Assembly: GCA_002686945.1 (NCBI GenBank)
Contig: NYYZ01000037.1
Span: 142,860-206,859 of the forward strand
Direction of reading: 5' to 3'
Length of the DNA stretch: 64,000 nucleotides
From: Planctomycetota bacterium
GTDB taxonomy: Bacteria; Planctomycetota; UBA1135; GCA-002686595
Shown piece by piece: positions 26,367 to 35,040 of this stretch; the stretch's first letter is position 1; the number at the start of each line of letters is the position of its first letter. The notes under the pieces are model-generated. The model saw nothing but the letters and a program-made list of their open reading frames with translations. It was not told where the DNA came from and ran no database searches. The position numbers were made by a program, and so were the translations under genes.

Positions 26367-26464
26367 ATGAACCCTTGATCGCCACAAGGGCCATGCAAGA
26401 GACCCTGACTGTCCGACTCAGGAGGCGGGCAGTCGGGTCCTGACCCCTCTGCCTTCAGGAAGCC

Positions 26465-27226
26465 CTAACGCGGTCGAGCCACAATCACAATGTGGAACCC
26501 CAGCAAGGAGAACCCCGGCAAGGCGCAGAGTACGCGATCAAGTGCCAGGAAAAATCGTGTCAAGAGATCGTTTCCTGGCAGATAACGCAGAATCCCCACA
26601 TGGTCTGGGAAACCCGCAAAGACGTAGGCAAAAATCCCATACTTCTTGGCCAGCACCACCTCAAAACCTGCCTGTTCACAGAGAGTGATGATCCCGCTGC
26701 GAGTGAATCCCTGATCTCCCACATCAAAATGAGGGGACTTGCGATACATCAGAGCTCTGGCCCAACGGATGAAAGGGTTGTCATTGCAGGGTTCACTCAT
26801 GATCAGGACCCCTTGACCTCCCAACCCATTCTTGCAGTGGGTCAAGAACCCAACATGATCGCGCACGTGATGCAGACTGCCCTTGCAAAAGACCACATCG
26901 AAGGCCGCCGGCTGAAAGGGCAACTTCTCCGCATCACCAGTCACTAGCCGCACGCCGGGCACATACTGGTCCGATACCTTCAACATGGCATGGGAGATAT
27001 CAAGGCCAACCGCTCCAGGATGCTGAGCCTCCAGCTCGGCCAGGAAAAAACCCGTGCCACATCCGAGGTCCAAAATGCGCTGGGCGCCGGAGGGCACATG
27101 GGAGATCATCTCCGCGTGCCAATCCTGCTGGAAGCGCCGGGAGAAGGGAAACGAATAGCGAAAGGCGTAGCGCGGAGCTAGCTCCTTGTGCAGTTCGATC
27201 TGGGCCTGTGCGTTGCTCTGGGCCAT
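26465..27226 (-). CDS. Class I SAM-dependent methyltransferase
   Basis: A 253-residue soluble enzyme. Motif I is RILDLGCGTGFF (50-61), followed by an acidic strand end in GAVGLDISHAM (D75), GDAEKLPF (post-motif II) and FDVVFCKGSLHHV (motif IV), the pattern of UbiE/Methyltransf_11 enzymes. The C-terminal 60 residues are rich in hydrophobic and aromatic residues (FAYVFAGFPDH), which suggests a lipid or membrane-associated substrate. The substrate cannot be read from the sequence. It is 42 bp downstream of the cotH-like gene start-to-end order, on the opposite side of that cluster. Confidence 0.8.
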   Translation of the reverse strand: MAQSNAQAQIELHKELAPRYAFRYSFPFSRRFQQDWHAEMISHVPSGAQRILDLGCGTGFFLAELEAQHPGAVGLDISHAMLKVSDQYVPGVRLVTGDAEKLPFQPAAFDVVFCKGSLHHVRDHVGFLTHCKNGLGGQGVLIMSEPCNDNPFIRWARALMYRKSPHFDVGDQGFTRSGIITLCEQAGFEVVLAKKYGIFAYVFAGFPDHVGILRYLPGNDLLTRFFLALDRVLCALPGFSLLGFHIVIVARPR

Positions 27227-27268
27227 GAAGGTGCCCCAGTCTAGCGCGGAGAAGCGCCGATCCTAGAC

Positions 27269-28906
27269 CTAAGGCTGCGCGAAGATGAGCATATCTCCTC
27301 GTGCCTCGACCTCGACCTCAGTGCCACGAGAACTCACTCCATCAACCACCCAACCAACTGACTCCGAACAGGTCATGCGGACCATCTGACCAGGGAAATA
27401 CCAACCCGTGTACCGGGGCCCCACCTGATAACCATCCACTTCCAACTGTGTCCCCATGGGGGCTCGCAAGCGAATACGAACCGGGGGACCAAGCCCCATC
27501 AGGGCACAGATGTCATCCCGCATCCATTGACTGCGATGTTTCATGAACGAACGGGATGGCCCAATAGCCCTCCCACGCTCCTTGCCCTCAAGCATCTCTC
27601 CAAGCTCGAGGATCATTGGCTCCATCCACTCCTCGGTAATCAGGTGATTCATACTTGTGGCCGCGACCCGCAAGAAGAGGTCCCTAAAGGCCTGGTCGTT
27701 GGCAATCATGCCCTTGAACAAGAGGGCTCTCAAACTGTGTTGCTGGTCAATGAAAGTCCTTGGCCTATCACCCTCCTGCTCCACCTCACGAACACCCAGA
27801 ACGAGGTCCATACCCGCCTTTTGCCAGGGTTTGATGATCTGACCGGGATAGGACCGATTGAAGGCTCGATCCATGTCCCAATGCACCCAAGACCATCGAG
27901 GATGATCAACACGACGATCCCGAACGCGTGCACCCTGAGCCCAATCATCGACACCACACCACATGATCGCAAAGAGGTGGCGCGCAAGGTTGTCCAGGTC
28001 GATGCGGTCCCCCACAATTGGGGTGGTAAAGTCTGAAGGAGTGAGCTCCCGGGCCCAGTCTTCCAAGGCCTTTCCGACCTGGGCATCTCGAACTGTATGG
28101 GCCCCTCGGGCACGATGGAAATCAAAGTCATCGTGCCCCAGACATCGGCCCATGGAGCGTCTGGTCAAGTGCTCGGTCAAGGACATGAGCCCCTGGTATT
28201 CACCATTGAGAATCAAACGGCAGAGTTCCATTCCAGGAGCTGGGCTTCCGATTCGGTTGGCTACCTCGAATGAGAGGTTTGAAGATGTGAAAGACTCACC
28301 TCTTACCAGGAACCGGTCGACAGGCCTCGAAAGGGGGCTCTGAATTATGCCCGGTGGAAGTTGAGCCAAACCGAGTTCATCACGCAGAAAGACCTTGAAG
28401 CTGGCCCAGCCACGCTCGTACTTAAAAGCGTGACCGTGCAAAGAAATTCCACAGCGAGTATGCAACAAGAGTTCCTGACCCCGGAACAAAGCAACGGAGC
28501 CTGGCCTCTCCAGTCTCACATCAGCATTGGCCATGATGCCGCTATCGGGATCTTCTAGATGCTCTGGCGCGATCGCCAGAGAAACAGCCAGCATTGACGT
28601 CGACCCAGCCAGCAGTTGTTCACCAACCAGCAAGGCCTCAGGAACACTGGGCTGATCGCCGGAGAGAACCTCAAGCCGTGGATCGCGGTTCTTGAGACCC
28701 CAGGACCACTCAAAGTCGGGTGCCGCCGTACCCACGAGATTCATCTTGCGTAAGCTCTTTCCGAGTGTGCCGCCGTCAAGCAGGTCCGCACGCACACTAC
28801 TGCGGCTCAAGACCCGCTTGCCTGCATGGACCACGCTGGTCCCGTCAAGAGCGTTCAGGACAATGGCCAGAAGCCCGAGCAGAAGCGCTGTTCGCGGCGA
28901 CTTCAT
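27269..28906 (-). CDS. CotH-family secreted protein (atypical kinase fold)
   Basis: A 545-residue protein with a signal peptide (about 1-28). It shows CotH-like blocks: RCGISLHGHAFKYERGWASF, with an Arg and Lys at the positions used for nucleotide binding, NGEYQGLMSLTEHL, and WVHWDMDRAFNRSY with the acidic metal-binding pair. CotH in Bacillus spores is a secreted protein kinase; here the product should act outside the cytoplasm. A C-terminal beta-rich part (about 475-545) lies beyond the kinase core. It sits five bases after the DUF4956 gene and completes a VTC-DUF4956-CotH cluster, an association recurrent in bacteria. Confidence 0.82.
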   Translation of the reverse strand: MKSPRTALLLGLLAIVLNALDGTSVVHAGKRVLSRSSVRADLLDGGTLGKSLRKMNLVGTAAPDFEWSWGLKNRDPRLEVLSGDQPSVPEALLVGEQLLAGSTSMLAVSLAIAPEHLEDPDSGIMANADVRLERPGSVALFRGQELLLHTRCGISLHGHAFKYERGWASFKVFLRDELGLAQLPPGIIQSPLSRPVDRFLVRGESFTSSNLSFEVANRIGSPAPGMELCRLILNGEYQGLMSLTEHLTRRSMGRCLGHDDFDFHRARGAHTVRDAQVGKALEDWARELTPSDFTTPIVGDRIDLDNLARHLFAIMWCGVDDWAQGARVRDRRVDHPRWSWVHWDMDRAFNRSYPGQIIKPWQKAGMDLVLGVREVEQEGDRPRTFIDQQHSLRALLFKGMIANDQAFRDLFLRVAATSMNHLITEEWMEPMILELGEMLEGKERGRAIGPSRSFMKHRSQWMRDDICALMGLGPPVRIRLRAPMGTQLEVDGYQVGPRYTGWYFPGQMVRMTCSESVGWVVDGVSSRGTEVEVEARGDMLIFAQP

Positions 28907-28911
28907 TAGCT

Positions 28912-29598
28912 CTAAAGGGTAGCTCCCTGATCAAAGTACAGGTTCACTTCGGCGTCAGCGGCGGCCTCGTGAAGACCCTGACGCAATTCCGGCACTGTGC
29001 TTTCAGGAATAGAAACAAAACCATAGGAAATCACTACCTGGTCGCCTTCCTCGACCATGCTGTCGAGAGAGCCCTTCGTGATTTTCTCCTTTAGATAAGC
29101 CAACACAGCTGCAGAGCCCTCACCCCGAGACACGCGTACCACAACCAAACCCGCAGAGAGGCGTCGAGCGCTCTTGTCAAAACGCTGAGTCATGATCAAT
29201 GCCACTGTCGCCGTGGCCAAGATAATCACCAGAAAGAGCATATTCAAAGTCGCGCAGCACAAGGACGCGGCCACTACCAGCATGATGAACGCAATTTCTT
29301 CGGGCTCCTTGATTGGCGTACGAAACCGGACAATGGAGAGCGCGCCAAGCAACCCCAAAGATAGGGGCAGTGAGAATTGGATAGTGATAAAGACCGCAGT
29401 AATCGAGGGTCCCAGCATGGGAAATGACTTCTGCACTCCACTGCCAATCGCTCGGGACTGATAAAAGGCCCGGTAAAGGTGAGCGATGAACAACGATGAA
29501 ACCAGAGAAACAGCCATGGCGAGGGCGAGAACGGGTAGTCCCGTCTGAGCCAACCCCCGCTCTCCAAAGTCTGTCAGTTGTTTGATGAAATCTTCCAT
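28912..29598 (-). CDS. DUF4956 membrane protein
   Basis: About 228 residues from the ATG at 29598, two bases after the VTC gene; an upstream GTG at 29610 is possible. It has an N-terminal pair of helices and a second hydrophobic block (about residues 15-150) containing the family signature GALSIVRFRTPIKEPEE, then a soluble C-terminal domain with alternating strands. Proteins of this family are repeatedly encoded beside VTC-domain proteins and CotH, which is what is seen on both sides here. The molecular function is unknown; a channel or membrane platform for the polymerising enzyme is a reasonable guess. Confidence 0.85.
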   Translation of the reverse strand: MEDFIKQLTDFGERGLAQTGLPVLALAMAVSLVSSLFIAHLYRAFYQSRAIGSGVQKSFPMLGPSITAVFITIQFSLPLSLGLLGALSIVRFRTPIKEPEEIAFIMLVVAASLCCATLNMLFLVIILATATVALIMTQRFDKSARRLSAGLVVVRVSRGEGSAAVLAYLKEKITKGSLDSMVEEGDQVVISYGFVSIPESTVPELRQGLHEAAADAEVNLYFDQGATL

Positions 29599-29600
29599 AG

Positions 29601-30305
29601 TCAAGTGCACTGTGCGTGCTTGATCGCCGCCATGTAACAGGCCTCATATTTCGAAAAAGAGGAACGCCGCAAGTTCAGACGCCGATCACGCTCCAAGATG
29701 CGGGGTAGCCGGCCACCGGGACCCTTGACCTCCACTACCGCTTTGTTGAGCGGAACACCCGTTCGCCCGTAGCACACCAGCGAATTCGTGCGCGAAATCA
29801 AGATGTTCGTGTCGAGGCTGATGCGATCACGGTTGATAGGATCCACAAACCTATACCGGTCGTAGACCACTTCAAAGACAGGTCGCAGGGTGCCAGAGGC
29901 GGGAATGCCCAACTCCCCAAGCAACGCCTTCAGATCACCAAAAACCGGATCCGCAAGGGGTGCCCCGGCCAGGATCGCCGCTTCGGGAGCGGCGGGCAGA
30001 CGGAGCTTACTGCGGGCTGATCCAAGCCGCACCTTGACCTCCACAAAGCAGCCGCCCGACGGTCTGCTGCTTCCGATCTGACCATACCAGCGCACACGCA
30101 GCTTGGTCTTGTGCCTATTGCCAGCAGACTTCTCTTCGAGGTGCTTCCAGTCCGGTGTGTCGAAATAGACGCTGTGGACCCTTCCACGAGGGTAATCGGA
30201 ATCTTCACGAAGTCCCCGCCGCAGCAACCCGAGGGCGGTCTGACTGCGAGCAGCAGGCAAGAGATACTTATCCTCGTGCTCCAAGCGGGAGGCGTGAGTC
30301 AACAT
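29601..30305 (-). CDS. VTC-domain protein (polyphosphate polymerase-like)
   Basis: A 234-residue soluble VTC (vacuolar transporter chaperone) domain of the CYTH/triphosphate tunnel type. Basic and acidic tunnel residues appear in HEDKYLLP, VYFDTPDWKHL, KLRVRWYG, CFVEVKVR, YRFVDPINRDRISLD and AVVEVKGP, ending with SKYEACY. The yeast relatives make polyphosphate from ATP on a membrane. No membrane segment is present in this protein, so the adjacent DUF4956 gene could supply one. It is the first gene of the three-gene minus-strand unit. Confidence 0.85.
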   Translation of the reverse strand: MLTHASRLEHEDKYLLPAARSQTALGLLRRGLREDSDYPRGRVHSVYFDTPDWKHLEEKSAGNRHKTKLRVRWYGQIGSSRPSGGCFVEVKVRLGSARSKLRLPAAPEAAILAGAPLADPVFGDLKALLGELGIPASGTLRPVFEVVYDRYRFVDPINRDRISLDTNILISRTNSLVCYGRTGVPLNKAVVEVKGPGGRLPRILERDRRLNLRRSSFSKYEACYMAAIKHAQCT

Positions 30306-30539
30306 GGTTGGGTCGAAAGGGCCAACCTTGATCAGGGCAGGCAGCCAGTGGCAGGCGATCGCAAGTGGGACGAGAGGACCATGATATAGTCAAGGCATCC
30401 CCTCCTGATCCGTCAAGGGGGTGGATGTTGCAAATTGCCTGATAGGCATTCTGGGAGCTCTCAGGAGGGTCGCCACCCTGATATTCCCCCTCTCGCGCCC
30501 TTGCCCTTGCCTCCGCCAGGCGTCACGCTTGGAACGGCC

Positions 30540-31280
30540 ATGCCTTTCCGCCGAGCAGCCTCGATCCTGACCCTCATGGGGGTCTGCTACATGGGCCTCG
30601 CCTGGGCTGGCTGGGTTCCTGGTGGCTGGCGGCTGCGTAATCTCTACGAGCCCCATCAGGTTCGAGAGACCCGCCGCCGAGCGGAACACCGCCAGCAACG
30701 CTTGGACCTTTTTCGCAGAGAAACCATCGTTGGAGACCACCCAGTTGTGTTTTTTGGGTCCTCAACCATCGAACGCATGCCGCTTGGGCGACTCGCACCG
30801 GCGGACTCCACCGTCAACCGGGGAGTCGCCTTTGAATCCGGGCACGAGTTGCTCGAACGCCTTAGCATCGGCATTCCCCCGCAACCCGGCGGAATTGTGC
30901 TCTACATGACCTCCATCGATCATCGTTTCGGAGGTGCCAGCCCAGAACAGATCCGAGACCTGGGGGCCAGCATCATCGATCGAGCGACACTCCTCTGGCC
31001 CTCCACGCCCATCGCCGTTCTGGCTCTGCTGCCCGAGGTGAGCATGGAGAAATCACGGGTTGAGGCCCTGGAAGAAGCAAACTTCAACCTGGGTGAACTC
31101 TGCCGTATCCGCAGCATCCCTTTCATCACGGTCAGTGCCAGCCCATTGACTCTGGCCGATGGCTCCCTTGACCCGAACCTCAGCAGCGACCCCTTGCACC
31201 TGAACAATGCGGGATACGACCACCTCTGGCGGGCGATCAAGATGAAAAGCGGCCCCCTCGGAGAAGCGCTCGGACGCTGA
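30540..31280 (+). CDS. SGNH/GDSL-type hydrolase, membrane-anchored
   Basis: About 246 residues from the ATG at 30540, which has GGA upstream and puts a hydrophobic anchor first (about 7-26); the longer frame adds a Pro-rich stretch that is unlikely to be translated. The nucleophile block is VVFFGSSTIERM (S74), followed by VNRGVAFESG for the Gly block, a central VLYMTSIDHRFGG and the C-terminal DPLHLNNAGYDHLW with the Asp-x-x-His pair. Acetyl- or acyl-ester hydrolysis or transfer on a cell-surface polymer is likely. It is ten bases before the flippase gene. Confidence 0.8.
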   Translation: MPFRRAASILTLMGVCYMGLAWAGWVPGGWRLRNLYEPHQVRETRRRAEHRQQRLDLFRRETIVGDHPVVFFGSSTIERMPLGRLAPADSTVNRGVAFESGHELLERLSIGIPPQPGGIVLYMTSIDHRFGGASPEQIRDLGASIIDRATLLWPSTPIAVLALLPEVSMEKSRVEALEEANFNLGELCRIRSIPFITVSASPLTLADGSLDPNLSSDPLHLNNAGYDHLWRAIKMKSGPLGEALGR

Positions 31281-31289
31281 TTTCCCTCC

Positions 31290-32864
31290 ATGTGGGAGGG
31301 GATCTGGCCCGTTCCACAACCGATATTGACAGGACCTGTGCTCAAGAACATTTCCTCCAACTGGGCCCTCAATGTCCTCCAGATCCTGATCTTCATGATC
31401 CTGGCGCGTTTCACCTTGAACGTGCTTGGCCAGGAGACCTTTGGTATTTGGGAGGCAGTCATCGCGGCAGCTGGACCCCTGCAGTTGATGATTCTGGGAG
31501 TTCCCGTGGCTACTGTGCGCGCGATCAGCAGGGCGATCGGGTGCGATGATGAGCGCGGAGCAAAGGAGGCCCTGGGTCAAAGCCTGACTCTGACCTTGAT
31601 CCTGGCAGGCGCAGCCCTGACGGCTGGCGGTTTCATGTGGTGGGGCTTTGAGGACCGACTGCTTGAGAGCGAGCGCTGGTCCCTGGATGGGGCTGCGATT
31701 CTGGACACGCGCACGGCCCTTGCCATCGTTCTGATCAACCTTGCGGCAGGGTTCTGCTTGCGCCTGCCCTATGCAGTCTTTGAGGCCTTTCATGACTTTG
31801 TGCCTCGCAACTTGATCATGGGAGCGGGCATGTTGTTGCGCCTCGGCTTGACCATTGCAGCTTTGACGTGGGACACATCCCTACGCACTCTGGCACTGGT
31901 ACAGGTAGCGGTAGCAGTCTTTGAGTTCACCGCAGCCTTGATGGTCTCTCGCAAGCGCCACAAGGGTATCCACTTCCGGCCCTCGGCCCTTTCCATAGAC
32001 AAGGCGCGCAAGCTGCTGTCCTTTGGGATCTTTGCCTTCTTGCTGAACATGGGCGCCCTGCTGGCATTCAAGGTAGATGCGCTGGTGGTCGCTGCCCACA
32101 TGCTACCCAAAGATGTAGCGGTCTATGGCATGGCGAACAAGGTGTTTGATCCGCTGATCAATCTACTGCTTGCGATTGGCATGGTTGTCATGCCAGCAGC
32201 GGCAGCCATGCGTGCGCGCAATGAAGAGAGCGAGTTGCGGGACTTGTTGTTCAAGTGGTCCAAGGTGGCGGTGTTCATAGTTCTTACCTTGGGCTCATAT
32301 CTGCTAGTTTTTGGGCCGGAGTTTCTCGATTGGTGGTTGGGAGATGAATACGATCCGGCGGCAGGACCTCTGTTGCAGGTACTGATGGCATCATTCTTGT
32401 TGTTCCTACCTGTACGTGGAGTTGCTTTGCCGATCCTGCTTGGCGCGGGCAATCCCCGCGGTCCGGCATTGGGACTGCTAGCAATGGGCATTGGAAATCT
32501 GGCCCTATCCCTGATTCTCGTGCGTACCCACGGGGTCTGGGGAGTAGCCCTGGGAACGGCGATTCCAAATGTGATCTTCTCGCTGTTCTTCATCGCGGGG
32601 GCGGGCAGGACCCTCCAGGTGCAACCCATGGAATGGACTGCCTATTCCCTTGGACGAGTAGGGCCTGGACTCTTACCTGGATTGGGATTGCTGCTGCTGA
32701 TCAAGCTGGGGCCCGGGGCAAGTGGATTCTGGCCTCTGTTCACTGTGGGCTTGGCCTTTGTGGCAGCCCAGACGTTGGCGGCCCTCTTCTTTGTCTGGCG
32801 TGGAGATCCCCATGTGGATCCGTTGCAGATCCTACGTGATCGCCGAAGGAAGGACGGGACATGA
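31290..32864 (+). CDS. Polysaccharide flippase of the MATE/Wzx-like family
   Basis: A 524-residue protein with about 12-14 hydrophobic segments, starting VLKNISSNWALNVLQILIF then FMILARFTLNVLGQ, which is the first helix pattern of Wzx/MVF-type lipid-linked oligosaccharide flippases. Features such as AVYGMANKVFDPLINLLLAIG and EFLDWWLGDEYDPA are typical of this superfamily. It probably moves lipid-linked sugar repeat units across the inner membrane. Flanked by two SGNH-hydrolase genes, it forms a small envelope-polymer unit. The end overlaps the next gene as ATGA. Confidence 0.82.
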   Translation: MWEGIWPVPQPILTGPVLKNISSNWALNVLQILIFMILARFTLNVLGQETFGIWEAVIAAAGPLQLMILGVPVATVRAISRAIGCDDERGAKEALGQSLTLTLILAGAALTAGGFMWWGFEDRLLESERWSLDGAAILDTRTALAIVLINLAAGFCLRLPYAVFEAFHDFVPRNLIMGAGMLLRLGLTIAALTWDTSLRTLALVQVAVAVFEFTAALMVSRKRHKGIHFRPSALSIDKARKLLSFGIFAFLLNMGALLAFKVDALVVAAHMLPKDVAVYGMANKVFDPLINLLLAIGMVVMPAAAAMRARNEESELRDLLFKWSKVAVFIVLTLGSYLLVFGPEFLDWWLGDEYDPAAGPLLQVLMASFLLFLPVRGVALPILLGAGNPRGPALGLLAMGIGNLALSLILVRTHGVWGVALGTAIPNVIFSLFFIAGAGRTLQVQPMEWTAYSLGRVGPGLLPGLGLLLLIKLGPGASGFWPLFTVGLAFVAAQTLAALFFVWRGDPHVDPLQILRDRRRKDGT

Positions 32865-33985
32865 TGGACGCTGTATTGATGCTGATAGGAGTGCTCGTAC
32901 TCGCGACACCTGTTGCCGAGATGATCGCCCGGATATGGCTGGCGCGTGGCGGCTACTTTCCTTTTGTACCCTACATGCGCCAGCGCTTTCAGTTGGACCA
33001 GGAAGTCTTGCCGGACCTGCCTTCCCCGACTCGATTGGAAATCAACTCCCGGGGCGAACGAGGATCCGAACCGCCCAACCAAGAAACCGATGCATTGAGG
33101 ATTCTGGTTGCCGGAGGTAGCGGGGCGGAGTGTTACCTGCTGGATCAATCACACGCCTGGCCCGCGGTCGCTGAGCGCAGCTTGACCAAAGACTATCGAG
33201 ACACGGTTCATGTGGGCAACATTTCGCGCTCGCTCTTGACCTGCGCGTCACTTGCAAAGGTATTGGAGAAATGCCTGCCGCGGTACCCCAAGCTCGACCT
33301 TGTGATCACCTTCGTTGGGGCAGCGGATGTGGTTTCTTGGCTCGAAAAGGACACACCAGCACTGGTTGAGGACGAAAATCTGCCTCTTGATTTCCTCTTT
33401 CAGCAGAATCCCGAAACGCAGTACCGATGGTCGGTCAAGGATTGCGCGCTACGTCGACTGGCCATTCGTCTGACACGCCGTTTCTTCCATCCGGTAGAAC
33501 ACCGTGAGAGTGTGGGCCGCACTATCGCGCGCAATCGCGACATGCGCGCCAATGCCACCCATTGGATTGACCATGTCCCTGATCCCGCGCCCATGGTCGA
33601 ATGTTTTGAGCGCAACCTGCGGCGCATGATCGATGCTGCCCAAAACCACGGCGCCCGGGTGATGATCGTACGCCAGCCCTGGTTGGAACGAGAATTCACC
33701 GAAGAGGAAAAGCGGCGACTGTGGAATTTCGGCCGAGGGAGACCATACGAAGGCGAGCTGGACAGCTACTACACCCTCCCGGTCGCACACCGGCTACTGA
33801 GAACACTCGACTCCGTGCAGACACGCGTCGCCCATGAGCTCGGGCTGACCGAGATTGGATTGATAGACGAGCTGCCCATGGATTTCGATCACTTCTATGA
33901 CTCTTTCCATTTCACGCCCAAGGGCGCGGAATGTGTTGGGCAGCGAGTGGCCGAGGCCATTCCCATGGCGCTCAAGTCGACTTGA
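32861..33985 (+). CDS. SGNH hydrolase-like membrane-anchored protein
   Basis: A 374-residue protein with one N-terminal hydrophobic segment (about 4-28) followed by a soluble domain. Blocks of the SGNH fold are ILVAGGSGAECYLLDQ (nucleophile-type turn), NISRSLLT (Gly/Asn block), VITFVGAADVVSW and the C-terminal DSFHFTPKGAECVG with the Asp-x-x-His pair. The nucleophile turn is GGSGA rather than GDS, so whether it is an active esterase is uncertain. The ATGA overlap with the flippase gene implies they act together, possibly in O-acyl modification of a surface polysaccharide. Its stop lies in a 16-bp palindrome shared with the convergent gene. Confidence 0.75.
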   Translation: MMDAVLMLIGVLVLATPVAEMIARIWLARGGYFPFVPYMRQRFQLDQEVLPDLPSPTRLEINSRGERGSEPPNQETDALRILVAGGSGAECYLLDQSHAWPAVAERSLTKDYRDTVHVGNISRSLLTCASLAKVLEKCLPRYPKLDLVITFVGAADVVSWLEKDTPALVEDENLPLDFLFQQNPETQYRWSVKDCALRRLAIRLTRRFFHPVEHRESVGRTIARNRDMRANATHWIDHVPDPAPMVECFERNLRRMIDAAQNHGARVMIVRQPWLEREFTEEEKRRLWNFGRGRPYEGELDSYYTLPVAHRLLRTLDSVQTRVAHELGLTEIGLIDELPMDFDHFYDSFHFTPKGAECVGQRVAEAIPMALKST

Positions 33986-33986
33986 G
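33971..33986. other. 16-bp perfect palindrome spanning convergent stop codons
   Basis: CTCAAGTCGACTTGAG reads the same on both strands. It encodes the last residues LKST and the stop of both convergent genes, which overlap by 14 bp. A hairpin here would be formed in either transcript. Confidence 0.6.
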
Positions 33987-34964
33987 TTCCGTGGCCTTGG
34001 GCATGAATACCTGCCCAAGGGCGCCGAAGAGCAACAGATTTACGCTGTAGACCAGATGGGTGGCAACAGCACTGGCTGCGGCCAAGGTTGGATCTACTCC
34101 GAGCACGCCAAACCCAAAAGCAAAGCCCGCATCCTGGAAGCCGACACCCGCGAAGGCGTTGAGAGGAATCAAGGTCGAGAGCACAGTCAAGGAAGACCCG
34201 AAAGTTGCCTCCAAGAGACCCAAGTCCACAAGACCGGTATGCACCGCCAGCAAGCCCCAGAAACTGAAGATCCCCAACCACAGGGGCAAGGTCCAAACAG
34301 CTCCCATCAAGAGCCTTCTACCGCCCCCTCGACGCACATCCTCGCGCACCTGTTGCGAGAAGTTCAGCACACGCTGCCCCATGGGCCAACGCTGCAAACG
34401 CAGGATCGAAAGCAGGCGGGTCAATAATTCGACCAACAGACTACTGCGCACAATCAAGAGGACAAACAACACCGTTGGAACCACGAGCGCCAGACCCAAG
34501 GGTGTCAACCAGATCAACTCGGGATACTTCGAGCTGGTCCCGAGCAAGAAACAAACCACCGCCATGGTGCCAAGCAAACAGGCAAAGTCGAGCAAGCGGA
34601 CAAGGAGCAGCACCGCTGTGCCCTCGGACTTGGAACGGCCAAGACTGCGCGCAAGGTATAGGGGCAAACTAGCCTCCCCCAAGCGTGCAGGAAGGAGGTA
34701 GGCCATCAGGGTATGAGTCACGGAAACCGCCAGCAGTCCCCCCACGGGCCTCGGCAAGTCAGGACTGAGTAGAGTGCGCAGGCGCAGGGCACGCAGCAGA
34801 TAAAGAGTCCCTTGCAGAGCCAGGGTGCCCAGCCAGACTCCCCAGCCCAGCCTTCCCAAGCCCTCCCAGACCGCGGCAAGAGATAAGTCCGACCAAACCA
34901 GCAGCAGGATCAGGAGACCGATCGCCAGTGTAATCGAGATCAGAAAACGAAGGGTAGGTGCCAA
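33972..34964 (-). CDS. LPG-synthase-type membrane protein (UPF0104/YbhN-like)
   Basis: A 330-residue protein with about eight hydrophobic segments across the whole chain. The first half contains WGVWLGTLALQGTLYLLRALR and AVSVTHTLMAYLLPARLGEA then SLPLYLARSLG, which match the family signature of the lysylphosphatidylglycerol synthase membrane domain without the catalytic C-terminal part. Such stand-alone proteins are thought to move or modify lipids. The start is a TTG at 34964, so the real start is uncertain. It is convergent with, and overlaps, the SGNH gene. Confidence 0.8.
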   Translation of the reverse strand: MAPTLRFLISITLAIGLLILLLVWSDLSLAAVWEGLGRLGWGVWLGTLALQGTLYLLRALRLRTLLSPDLPRPVGGLLAVSVTHTLMAYLLPARLGEASLPLYLARSLGRSKSEGTAVLLLVRLLDFACLLGTMAVVCFLLGTSSKYPELIWLTPLGLALVVPTVLFVLLIVRSSLLVELLTRLLSILRLQRWPMGQRVLNFSQQVREDVRRGGGRRLLMGAVWTLPLWLGIFSFWGLLAVHTGLVDLGLLEATFGSSLTVLSTLIPLNAFAGVGFQDAGFAFGFGVLGVDPTLAAASAVATHLVYSVNLLLFGALGQVFMPKATELKST

Positions 34965-35040
34965 GAGAAGGAAAGTTTGCCGAGGCGCGTGGCCCCATGG
35001 AAGGGCTGACCGGAATCCTAGTCCTTCCTACTGAGAAGAA

